A DNA stretch of 64,000 nt from Calliopsis andreniformis (Eukaryota > Arthropoda > Insecta > Hymenoptera > Andrenidae): the NCBI RefSeq assembly GCF_051401765.1, contig NC_135071.1:20128961-20192960 (forward strand). Direction: 5' to 3'. A program made the position numbers and the translations under genes. Positions 27,901 through 39,492 of the stretch are shown here, one piece after another. Numbering within the stretch: position 1 is the first letter of the stretch; each line of letters begins with the position of its first letter. Under the pieces are notes generated by a model. It made no database searches. It had not been told where the DNA came from and worked only from the letters and a program-made list of their open reading frames with translations.

Positions 27901-29499
27901 ACGAGATAGAGAGCAATAAAATTTATGACCCCAGATAAAGCTTGTAGCTGACGCCGTTTTAATAAACGATAGCGTAATTGATGCGCCGCTGCGAAATGTA
28001 AATCCCCCGAAATATCTGTAACATAACAATACGAGCCAATTTCTGTTCATACAGCCGTGTTTTTACTGTACTATCGTAACACAATATTTCTCTTGTATAA
28101 CTGAAAACTAGCTCGGCTAGCTTGCACCCGAGCTCCCGATGATTATTATACAACGAAAACATTGCAAATCGAACATAATGCATTCGTTCGTTTACATCAA
28201 CATGGTCATGTAACACGTCGATGGTATTTTGAAATTTGCAAATAAATACGCTCAACGTATCTCGTTAAATTCTGCTCTTCTTGTTAACCAGATTCGGCAG
28301 GCACGAAAATGGGTCGGCAATAGAGGGACTAAAGAACGGGCAAGGAATTCGAATAAAACCAACAAGGAATTCTCTCTGTAAAGTGCTCGAAAAACTCTCG
28401 TAAAAGTTTTACTTAAACGCGTTTTTCGCATTCCCCGCCGTATGTTTTGCCACCCCTCGCCCTACTCCAGGTTTTAACCGGAAGATCCTACATTTTTAAA
28501 CGAGTCCATTTCCTTCAGGTGTATAGGGATTTTAACTATTTCAATGCATCGGTCGTGTGGCCTGTCCTCGTGTATACATATCTCGGCTGACATCATAGTC
28601 AATTTTTCGACGATCTAAAATAAAATATTAATTAAATTAATGCTACTTTAGAGTGAATGAGAAAATCGAACTCAACTGGTCACTATAGAGATCCATTACT
28701 CCCAGAAGAATCCAACTCGTGGAAACTCCATTCGCAATTAATTAATAGAGAGACACTGCGGGCACTCTCGAGTCCTTAATGAACGATGACAAATGAGTAT
28801 CGATGCTGCTGACCCGAAAAATACTTTCCACGTGGCCGGTTACACGGGTCTGATAAAATTTCAAAATTTCCCATAGAATCCGTGACTGTCCCTCTATCGA
28901 AGCTCGAAATTCTCTGGGCCGGAAGTTCGAAACACGTACGCCATCGATCACGCTCGCGTCAATCACTTTTGCATCGCAATCGATCAATATTTGCCACTGC
29001 AAATAACGCTAGCTCGTTCGTATTTACAATATAAAACGATCCACAGAGACACATAGCTTATTATGGTTATTGTTTGCTTAATTGTTCCAATTTTCCCTCG
29101 AAATAGGGGCTGTACGATTCATAATAGAGGTATCTATATGAGTCAACAAAATTTCTTTGGTAGATATCGGTAACTCCAGTGTCAACAATTCGCTTCGATG
29201 AGCTAGCAGTTGCCGCAAGAATTTTCCGATTCTTGGCCACGTCGCGTAAACAGATCCGATACAGCGGAGTCAACGAGTGCTAATTAACGTGATCAAACGA
29301 AGCCCGTGAAATTATGAAAGCGATACAAACGAGGTTTACTATATACTTCGCGGTGATACAATCGAAACACGATCACGCTTGAACCAAATGATCATAATCT
29401 CATCAAATTCACCCTCTAATTAACTGATTATGGAACATCAAAAGGGAGACTCAACGAAGAGGAAACGAAGGGGGTTGAACAAATTTTCCAATCGCCTGT
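18990..29499. other. Intronic DNA, nothing recognised
   Basis: Mixed composition with GC-richer stretches near 19.35-19.7 kb and 21.9-22.2 kb. The longest open frame of the window (191 codons, 25319-25894, minus strand) lies here. It begins with GTG, matches no known domain, and is about the length chance gives in this much sequence. Confidence 0.4.
21608..21662. repeat. Short AT-rich repeat patch
   Basis: GAAATTTAAAATTTAAAATT and related runs, ending TTGGAAAATTTGAAATTTC. It is similar in composition and unit to the arrays at 5.2 and 46.2 kb and partly self-complementary. Confidence 0.7.
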
Positions 29500-30065
29500 T
29501 TTAAGGGAGATATGCAATGAAATTCTACTTCCTACAGATCCCACTACCGATGAGGTACAGAACTGACCCAGGGTTAGTCCAAGGGTTGGACCAAGATCAT
29601 TTTTCTCTTCAGTTAGAAACCAAAAAAGAGAGGGTGGTTTTCCTCCGAAAATCCTCCAAGTTCAAAAGCTTGTCAGGAGCTTGATAAATTTTTTCTACAA
29701 CTGACTTTACAGTAGGCTACAAGCCTGAAGCCTCCCCTTTAAAATAAGACCTGAATGAGTGATCTACGATTTTTTTTCGCCGAATTATCGCACTTTGAAG
29801 GAAAAGTGGGCCACAGGCACCAGAATGCCGTGATGATCCAGAGGCCGAAAAAATGGTCAATGTTTGAGCTGCTGTAACTTCGTGAAAACAAATCGTAAGA
29901 CACTCAGCCAGGTCTCATTTATAAGAGTCAAGCGTCTACTTTTACGTCCTTGAATGAGAATTCTCCGAAGATGCTTTTCTTCTCAAATGCGGGCCGAGAA
30001 AAAGAAGGTGGTTCATAAAGCTGACAAAAAATTACAAATCCTGATAATTAAGTCTATGGTACTAC
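29500..30065. mobile_element. Possible old interspersed repeat
   Basis: Differs in texture from its surroundings: long A- and T-runs mixed with phrases such as GAGCTGCTGTAACTTCGTGA, of the kind seen in non-coding ends of insect DNA transposons. No terminal repeats, target duplication or coding remnant could be defined, and no second copy occurs in the window. Edges are guesses. Confidence 0.2.
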
Positions 30066-30160
30066 TGGTGTTTGCTTTATCCTACTCCGCTTAACGTAGC
30101 AATCTGATTTTGTTACGCGTGATTATGCCTGTAGTCTTCCGCTGGTAATAAGCTTATGGC

Positions 30161-30198
30161 GTTTGTCTAAGGGTTAACTAAGTATCGCAAAGACAAAC
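30161..30198. other. Small inverted repeat
   Basis: GTTTGTCT (30161-30168) and AGACAAAC (30191-30198) form a perfect 8-bp stem around a 22-base loop. Too short for a microRNA precursor as it stands. Confidence 0.4.
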
Positions 30199-30585
30199 AG
30201 TGATCGGAAGTTTCTGGAAGGAGCGAAGGGTTCCCTTGAGAAGATACTTCGAAATACACAATTTCTCTCTGGATCCAGGAAGCTACAGCTTGCACTTGCG
30301 CAGGGAACCATACTAACTATACTACCTACTTTCTTACATTAATCCTAGCAACTGTGCCCTCCCTTATTATCCCTTATTATTGTATGTATTAAAAATACAT
30401 ACAAAATATCTTCGTAGAAACTATTACAGTCACTAATGTCGAGAGTCTCTCCTATTTCTCACGTCGACAAGGTGGTCAAATCCACAAGAATTTTCATTCT
30501 AACCCAAATTAACTTGTCGAGCAGTTCTGCCCCTTTCCCTGTGGCGCAACAGTTCCACAGTTTCCGTCGAATTAACATATCGCGG

Positions 30586-31015
30586 CGAGGAGTATAAAAG
30601 CCGCAAGAGACGAGAATGAAAAGGGTGGAAAAGGGTGGAAAAGGGGAGAAATTTCGCAGCCGCGTCCCTACGCGCTCGCGCGGGTTTTATTTCACGCGAC
30701 AACGCTACCAGCCGACCTTAGTCCTCTCTCGAAAACATTTTACGCTTCCGGAAGCCGCGGGGACGGGATGCCTCGCGAACTTCGCGTCCCACGGGGGTAT
30801 CCGTGCGAAAAGCTCGAGACCCACCCCACCCGCGGCCCGACAACCCTCGACGACCCTCAGCGTTTCGTATTCCGTCCTCATTCCTCGTCGAGGAAGGCGA
30901 CGCGAGTCAGAACGACGACGTTCTTGATCATGTGGCGAAATTCTGACAGGCGTCGCGATTCAGACCGGTGGAAATTATTCTTCGACTCGTTGAATCGACG
31001 TTGACGACGTTGCAT
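30586..31015 (+). promoter_or_regulatory. TATA-like box ahead of a CpG-dense patch
   Basis: GAGTATAAAAGCC (TATAAAAG at 30593-30600) is a strong TATA box on the plus strand in a GC-flanked context, directly before about 370 bases of CpG-rich DNA (30650-31010). The expected start would be near 30625. An ATG at 30616 opens a 103-codon Arg- and Ser-rich frame of no recognisable family. It lies upstream of the expected start site, so it would probably not be in the transcript. Confidence 0.25.
30619..30648. repeat. 10-bp tandem repeat
   Basis: AAAAGGGTGG twice, followed by AAAAGGGGAG. Lies just downstream of the TATA-like box at 30593. Confidence 0.7.
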
Positions 31016-32770
31016 TCTCATTTCCTATCTTAGAAATTACCATGTATTATGCTTTCGGGCAGCAACTAGAAAGATTCTTATGGGATAAGCCCCTGGGATC
31101 CCACTAGTCCGTTTTAATTCCAAAATGTCGTTTACGAGAACGACGAATTAGAGAAAGAAACAAGGGAGCGAGTTGAGTCTTCGTCCTTTCCTTCTTTTTA
31201 ATCTCACACCTTCACAGAAGCAGGAAATCCGCCTAAGGAGGACAATAAGAGCCCAACTCTCCAAGGTGGTGGGAACCCCGTTCGCGGGAACAAAGTATCG
31301 ATTCATTTCGAGGCAGCCCAAAGACCCCTTCCCTTCCACCCTTTCTGCGCAAAGCAATTAATCAGAACTGGTTAACGATCAAAGGAATTTAAATTAGGGC
31401 CTAGTATTATTAACGTCAGTCGGCGAGAGAGGCGGTGCGGCGAGGTTGGCGTGTATCTGTGCAACTACTACTCGAGGTGCAAATTGCATCCTCAGAAGGA
31501 CCTCGACGATGCGAATTCCTTGAATTTCGTGGCAACTTGGAGACGGCGGTCTGGTTATCGCTTAAACAGAACGTTATGGAAACAAGCGTCTCATTAGCCG
31601 GTGCCCTGTAATTGGACGCGGCCAGGACAATGGACAGGATGGTTGATCATGAACAGCAAACGCTGAACACTCATCGCATCAATTTTCAGATTATTTCCTT
31701 GGCCTGGAGACTTTAAAGCAGCTGTAGCATTTCATTCTAAATGAAAAAAAATGTATGCTTGGATATCCGGTATGTCTTTTCCCCTCTCAAGTATCTTTCT
31801 TGCTGTTTTGCACAAAGATAAAAGAAGAACTTACATGTTGTAACGAGAACGAACACAATAACAGCTTAAGACAAGATAGTGTTTGAGACGAGTCTCGGTG
31901 GTTGGCTTTGATAATCAGTTAAGGGGAGGATTATGAGCACCGGCGTCGTTCGAGGTCATTAGGCTTCGCCCAAAATTAGCCAGCCAACCCTCTCGGATAT
32001 TAGGTTTGCACGTCATCACGGGCTGGAAGGATGCTACGAACGAGAAGAGGAAAGAGAGGAGACACTGTGATTCGCACGCGCCGAACCTGCGATTACCAAC
32101 TTCAATTGTTTTCCAATACAGGGATTCCTCTCCCTCCACCATATTGGTCCTTTTCTGATGCCTCGTCTTGCACCCCACCTAGCAATTCCCATCCTCGTGT
32201 TCGCACTTTATCTGTTCCCTAATTTCTCTCCTGAGAATTACCTTCAGAGAATTTTCTAACACCTTCATTCTAATCCATTTTCCATCTCTTTCTAGGTTCA
32301 ACAATATCTGACAGCGTATCGTAAAAAAATAATGTACAATTCCTCAAAGTATTCGTAAATAAAAAAGATACATTTAAAATCAGAATCGTAGTGTATGTTA
32401 CGAAGGGATTTTTTAGTGAATATAGCGTGCTAGTCGAAGTATTCGAGTGAAGAAATCTCAGCTCATCTTCCATCCCTCACCTTCACCTCATTTACCTTTC
32501 ATCCGCCTACTTTATCCCTCTCCTTCTATCTTCATGAAGCAGCGAAGCGTTTCAATATAAATCAACAGTGTCTTGGAGAAAATTACTTCATCGAGTGGTG
32601 TGACCGAGACCTATCTCCATTCCTGGGTACAGCCAACCGCCGTTTTCTCCTCCGCCGAACCCAACCTAGGGGGTAGCTATTTAGGAGCTTAGCACCTCGG
32701 CGGGCGGTCGAGGAGGGGTGGCTGTTGTAGCAGTGCTGGGCGGCTGGTAGCAGGATCGCAACCACTGTGT

Positions 32771-32794
32771 CACCTTTATCACCTTTATCACCTG
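32771..32794. repeat. 9-bp tandem repeat
   Basis: CACCTTTAT twice followed by CACCTG. Minor slippage repeat. Confidence 0.7.
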
Positions 32795-35700
32795 CTGCAA
32801 ATTGCCGCCATTTGGATGCTAAACCCCGGAGTCTCGCTCCACTGACGACTATTTGCAGGGACGCATCGAGGGGCTGGAGCTGTGTTACCAATGGGAGGAA
32901 GTTTATACAGGGATGATCGAAAGAAACAGCGAGGGGGTGAATAAGTGAAGCAGAAATGGAGATGAGAAAAGGGTAGAGAGAAGACCAGAAGATGGAGCTG
33001 TGGTACCTGCTGGGAATTAGTCGACTAAATCTAAATAATCATGTTTTAATCAACTTTCTAGAGTTCTACTCTAATTTTAGCTTCAGTCTCCACGTGATCT
33101 CAAGAGAAGTGGGAACAGTTAGCACGTGTGCCCCTAGAAATTTTTCCGCAGCGAGAATAAAATACACAGAAGCTCTACGTTTTCTCAGAAGGCGAATTTC
33201 TCTCCCTGTTATATAATGCGCTTTGAATTTCTTCTTCCCTGCCTGTGTACCCTTCGCCATTCTCACCCGTTGCGTCTATACATTCTGATACTTCAGTCAC
33301 TATGCCGCGCGAATCCTCCTTTCTCTCGTAATGACTTTCTCGCCCCTTTCACGCTGACAGATTGTTAAGAATGCCACGGGAATAATGCACAGACCGAGAC
33401 CGTCACGGGAAAATAATAGCTTAATACAAAGGTACTCGTAGTTGGTGAGATTCTAAGGAATTATTCGTACTTTGGTGTCTCGATGATTCTAACTGTTAAT
33501 GGTGTAACAAAAGTCAGGCAGCAATAAAAAATATGAAGAGAAAAAACATGTCTATTATACGAAAGCGATACCTACTTTTGTGGTGTATGAGATATTTAAT
33601 TATGTACTACTTGCTGGAAGCCAGAACAGAGACTCTGGTTACACTACTCAGAGAGTGTCCGACCGTATAGGGGGTTATACTACTGGGCGAAGTTAAATCT
33701 GTACTTCTATGAAAACGAATAAATTAGTGTCTTTTACAGCAATGTCCCGGTATTATATAACATATTTGTTTACTAGAAACTGTCGAATTTTTTCTTAATA
33801 AGCGAGGAAAAAATTCAGATATGGGTAAATTAAATACATAACCCTACAGTGTTTGAGATTTTAGCAATTCGCTTCGTTTTAACGTTCCAAGCAATTAGTT
33901 GCCGGATTTCTCGTCCTCTGTACACGCTCGCTAACTCCGGAATTACGCGGAACGCGAGTTCGGAAAACTTTTAAGCTATAAAGCTCAGAAAATCCTCTGA
34001 AATTACTAAATGTTGCCTTTCTGTTAAAAATATTTGGTACTAGAACAATGTGCGTGGAACGTGTATCTTGTACCAGCTTCTTCCTTTACTTAGGGTGTTA
34101 CTACTAACTTGATTAACAGATTTGTTCCAACTTGAATATTTTTCGGTATGCTAACAGTGTTAATTCACAGAAACTTTGAGAATAGTACATTTTTATTATG
34201 CAAAATCCATTTTAGAACATTTTAGAGCTCGAATTACACTTCCATATCATAAGCCAAGTATAAGTTTAATTCAGCTGCATTTCGCATAAAACGAGATTAT
34301 TTGCTACTGTTTAACCATACAGAGGGTCGCTGCAAAAATAATTCATTTCATTTCTCTAACTTCATTATATACCTCTAATTATTCATTTGTTAGGAATCAC
34401 TCTGCCAACCCAAACACATTACGGTACAAGTATTAAATTAACAATAGTAGAATATTAAAAATATTAAAGGTTGAAGTCAAATTATTCATTTCACGTTCAC
34501 TATTAGATCTAGAGATTTCGACAGTCCCAAATACGATTCAATAAAAAATTTCTCAACATTTTCTTTCTGTCTGACCGCAAATATCAGATTCTTTTTCTGA
34601 CCACGTAAAGAAGAATCTCTCCCTCTAAAAGGTATTCCTCCTCCAGATAAAGACATCTCGGAAGATTTCGTTGACTTTCACCGGTTTCAGCTAAGCTGGA
34701 TAATCTGAAGAGTGCGCCAGCCTAAGGTTGTCGAAGCAGCGGACAGGATCGGAGACCAAGAGAACCAGAAAACGAGGAAGGAACAAAGAGAACAAGAAGA
34801 GAGAATACTAGTCGCGAAACACTAGGAAAGTAAACAAATATTCACCATGACAAAACTAACTGTGACTGATATTGTTCATTACACGTAAGCTAAAGAGAAA
34901 AGGGAGAAACGATGGAAGGGGAGGAGAGAACTTGAAAGCTCCCGAAGACTTTCTTTCAAGGCTCTCTTCTCTAAAGCGGATAAGAGGCCAGGAATGCAAA
35001 AGATGACGCCGAGATGGGAGAAGAATATTGCGAAGCGTTGGAAAGGGAGCGGAGAGATTATATATTCGTTTGCTAGACAGGATAAGTGGATCCCCTTAGC
35101 GACGGTGAATTAAGTTTTCACCGAAAGCTAATGTACTACTTAAGCAGGACCCCTCTGACCAATTTATTCTTCCCAGATACATGCAGCTCTCCAGTCAAAC
35201 CTCTCCCCCTTCTATCTTGTATTAGCTATTCAATTAGGATCACAAGTCGACTCTACTTACTGCGGTGCAGCATTCAGCTATCGTCTTTGCCTCTATTTAA
35301 GGCAACCTATTTAAGCAACCAACGCATACTGTTCTCGAAAGAGTAGCATCGTACATGTATTATCTGCATTTTAAAGGCTCTACTAGCAAGAAAAATGAAT
35401 TTCAATATTGCATCGCCGATCATTTCTTCTAAACTGAAAGTAGCACGACCAGCACAATAGGCTTCCCCTGGAGTTTATGAAATCTCAAACAAAGAGTGGT
35501 TATCACGCGAGGGAGAAGCTCTTTTCATCTCGAAAATTGGAAAATTAGTTCGAGTACAGAGGAACTGAGAAGGGACGCGAGAGAAAGAAAAGACGCGCGA
35601 TTAATTCCAAGTAATCTGATCAAACTCTGCTCTTGACTTATCAGACGGTACACACCGAAACTCTCGGAAGGGAATGCAGCGCGGAACCGAGATTTCCTTG

Positions 35701-36370
35701 AGCGCTGGAAAGCATCTGGAAAATATTGTACGAGGGGAAAAGAAGCTCCGCGCTTCTTTGTGGTAACGAAGTTAGAGAAATACGAGTAGGTAACGGACGG
35801 AAGGGAAACTCGCGGCCAGCCACAGCGCCAGAGACTTACACCCCCCATATACTCGCACGATCCCTATAAAACATAATGCCAGTATTAACCGCGTTACTCT
35901 CGAAAACGTGAATTCCGATAGCGTTTCCCTCAGCCTCCACCACGTGCTTCAAACGTTATTTCCGTCACACCCTATAGAACGTTCCCCATTCAGCCAATTT
36001 CCCTAGCGCTCTCACTTCGCACTCCTTCGAAAACTCCACTCAGGATCGACCCTCTATCTCAAACGCACCCTCGATGAATCTATTCACAAGGCGACCCTAA
36101 CCACAAACAGCAGCTCGCTGCTATAACGCAAAGAGAGCACACTCAAGTAAGAAAATATTAACCTCCTCGTTCACTGCACCCCATCCCACCCCCGTGCTGC
36201 CTGCACACGGGAGCTAGAGAAAAATAGCGTTTCCCTTTTGGGAGGGGTGACGAGGCTCGGGGTGTATTTCACAAAGGTTCCAGCACCTCTGGAGGGCCTT
36301 TTGCTTCGCGCCAACGCCGGATAAAGCGGAAAAACGCTCTTCTGCTGGCGGGTCTGGGTAGAGGGGGAGC

Positions 36371-36428
36371 AGAGAGGGTTGAAGAGAGGGGTGAAGAGAG
36401 GGGTGAAGAGAGGGGTGAAGAGAGGGGC
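36371..36428. repeat. 12-bp minisatellite
   Basis: Nearly five tandem copies of GAAGAGAGGGGT, the first degenerate and the last ending GGGGC. Purine-only on the plus strand. It produces an apparent repeated FTPL or LHPS peptide in minus-strand frames, a by-product of the repeat and not evidence of a gene. Confidence 0.9.
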
Positions 36429-39400
36429 GAACGGAACGGAGGGGAAGGCTCGTCGACAAGGAGGACGGGTGGGCCACTTCCTATGACGATAAGTTAGGAA
36501 GGCGTCTCGCGGATGTTCGCGCCATTTGCGCGAGCGCTGCCCGAGATAATACAGGGCCGATAGACGATACCAGCTCGCGATACCGCTTGCCGGTTCGCTG
36601 CCACTGATGGACACACCGCACCGACGTCGTCGTTTCATCTCGTCGAGAGATACGCCACCGTTTTCGAACCTCCTGTTATGCGCGATCAAACGAGGGGATG
36701 AAAACATCAGAGAGGCGCTTCCCTTTAGGTGAGATCCCTGCGTCCTCTGTCGGCTTGTGGGGATGAGACTGTCAGGGGAAACGTGTTGTTGCTCGGGTCC
36801 ATGACATGACCCAGAATTATTCTCCGTTAGGGGTAGAGATAAGATGAAAGAGGCTTACTGATAGATAGATTAGTAGAGACAGCGATTCGCTTCGTGTTCT
36901 TTCGGCTTAAAGCATCATTTTTATGGAATACAAATTATTTTTCCCAAGCTGATTTTTCTCAGAACAAAATTCCAGAAAAATTATATTTTATAATGACGAA
37001 CCCAATTCCATTAGTCTGGCGAAGAGGTTCGAGTCATCTTCAAAGCGCTCCCGGTATCACTGCAAGATGCTTTCGAATTCTAAGGTGTTCCCTTCAGGAT
37101 TTCAAATCTCGATTCTAGAGATCCAACTCCTTCCTCTCACCTTTCCCCTTTTGATTCGTTTCAGTCGAATTAATACGTTCGATGAGAGGTTCCAGGCGCA
37201 ATGCCAGACACGCCAGCCACGGTTTCAATTTGCCAGTCGACTCAAACAGGTTCCCCGAGGCGTACGCTCGCGATGCGTGCGCATACCGATGAACCCCTGT
37301 GCACACTTGGAAACACATCCGCCCATGCACGTTCGTCTCACGGTGGCCGTTTCATTATTCGCTGATTTCCTAGTAGGAGTCTATTTCCAATGCGGGCCCC
37401 GCATTCCGGACTTCCTTTGCCGGGGAAACTGGTTACGCTTCAATTTTTAACTAGCTCGTCTCGTCGAGCTAAAATCGTTTTAAAAGCCATCGGTTCCGCT
37501 TTCCTCTCAGTTTCAATTTCCGCCTTCTCTTGTCGCGAATTGACCCCTCGTTGCTTTTATTTCCAGGGAGATCAGTGCGCTCTGATTTTTGTTTACACTC
37601 AGAGAACACGTGGAGGATCCTGTTTTGGTCTGGCAAAGGACATGTAGAAGACAGATGTCTCCTTTAAGGTAAGGCCAAGGTCTTGGTGTACTTAAAAGAA
37701 TCTTCCGTTTCCTCTTTGTGTCTTGTTTCCTGGGAAATGTCTTCTCGCAGACGATGAAAACAGTTTTCTCTTCCGAGAGTAACATGTTGGCGATGAATTA
37801 TTCATGTTCCATGTCTTTGCTTATGCTTGTTCTACAGCAAGAGGAGTAGTAAGAATTCTCGTGGTTAATTAGAGGTAGACACTCTGTTCTCAGTCTGTCT
37901 TTCTCTCGAAGGAGTTTCATCTAGTTGAATAACAATTGATCACAGGATGAACAATTTGTATCGAGTGGAAAGCGTGTTCGACGTAGACTGTTTACCTCGT
38001 TGTTTATTTGTGTTCCAGTCGAAGCGATAATTAAGAGTTCTGTAATAAATTAGAAGACTGACAGATCGTGGAATTAAATAGCGCATTCCTTGTCTCGATG
38101 CAGGGAAACATCCTATTCATCTTGGCCAACTGCTGGTGGAGCAACTTAGAGGTAAGCTCGAGCAGCTAAAGGGAGTTTGTAAAGGTAAAAAGGGACGAGC
38201 GAGCTGGGAACCTTAGAAGCAACGGAAGAGAAAAGTGGAGAATTAATTAAGCCGACAGAGTTGACACATGCTTGTGGACTTACGGAGCTGCTGGAAACGC
38301 TTGAATCTCTCGGCGCGTGTACCTTCATTTCCAACGAAATCGCATTAATTTTTCCATTAGTTACCGTATGAAGAATTCTCCAGGCGTTAAGCATTTATAA
38401 ATAAGGATTTTCGCACTTCAGAATAATGCATTTCGATTTTTTTCTCAATAAAAGTTAACAAAACTACCACTCCTGTAGCAGTATCCAGCAACGCAAGCAT
38501 TACCAATTCTTCTTCTCAGCGTCGTTGTACATGCATTAGCAGCGATACGCTCCAGCAACCCCTTCCAGTGGCTGCGTGGATGGCTGGCCGACCCACCATC
38601 CCGTCCGATATCCCGTTAGCGTGTTTTTCGTGTTTGTTTTCACCTGGTAGCCAGTACCATTATGTAGCCTGCATACTTCCTCGCGACAGCGAGTTTTTCT
38701 TCCGCTCACATTGCTCGTCGTCAACGCTGTCCACAGACACGCTGTTCTTGGGACTAATGAACCCTGACTGATAAACCAAAATGACATTTATTAGTCGGTT
38801 TTTCGTGAATCAGCAGCCACGATGAATATCCGACGAGCACTCGGTCAGCTCAGCCACTGAAGCCGCTACAGATAAACTGCAAACGTAATAATTCAACGTT
38901 TTTGCGATCGTATATTCTTGCTTCGCGCACGTTTCGTACCAGCAATGTTTATTTATACCATTGTCCATGAATGTTCGAAAGATGCCGAATGGTTTATGAA
39001 TGGAGCTTTTCTTGGTAATACTATTGAGAATGGTATCGGAACAGATTTAGTGGCGCCAAGTTTCTTTCGCTCGCCTCGCGAAATAATGGAAAAGTATCTC
39101 AGCGATGAAAATGTTTGCAGGGCCAGACTTATCGTGTTCGTTAGTCTCCGCCCTCTACACATGCATGTACTTCCAGGTTTTTTGTTTGTTTGCGAAGATC
39201 GTGGATTTATGGGCGCAGAGGATTTATAAAAACGAAACGCGGACAGTTAACAGAGGATCGCAAATAGAGTTTAAGAGAGACTGTCTCCTATTCGGATCAT
39301 GGATTTGATGATTTACTTGCTGAACGTAAAAGTGATTCTAAATAAAAATATGGAGAAGAATAAAGGAAAATATACGAAATAAACCCTTTGACTACGATGA

Positions 39401-39436
39401 TTCACTTTCAAGATGGTTGATCTTGAAAATTCGCTA

Positions 39437-39492
39437 CTGGCCGATGTCTGTCTATGACTGACTATTTCTACTGATACAGTAGTATAACTCAA
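39437..39492. repeat. Dispersed repeat fragment with mini-hairpin
   Basis: GGCCGATGTCTG (39439-39450; compare GGTCGATGTCTA at about 42348), then GACTGACTAT, then CTACTG-ATA-CAGTAG (39468-39482) running into TATAACT. Other relatives sit at 17.9, 18.4, 33.7, 42.4 and 45.4 kb. Confidence 0.3.

Noticed and set aside
36171..36707. 178-codon minus-strand frame with a repeated FTPL peptide
   Set aside because: The peptide repeat is produced by the 12-bp minisatellite; the rest is low-complexity and unrecognised.
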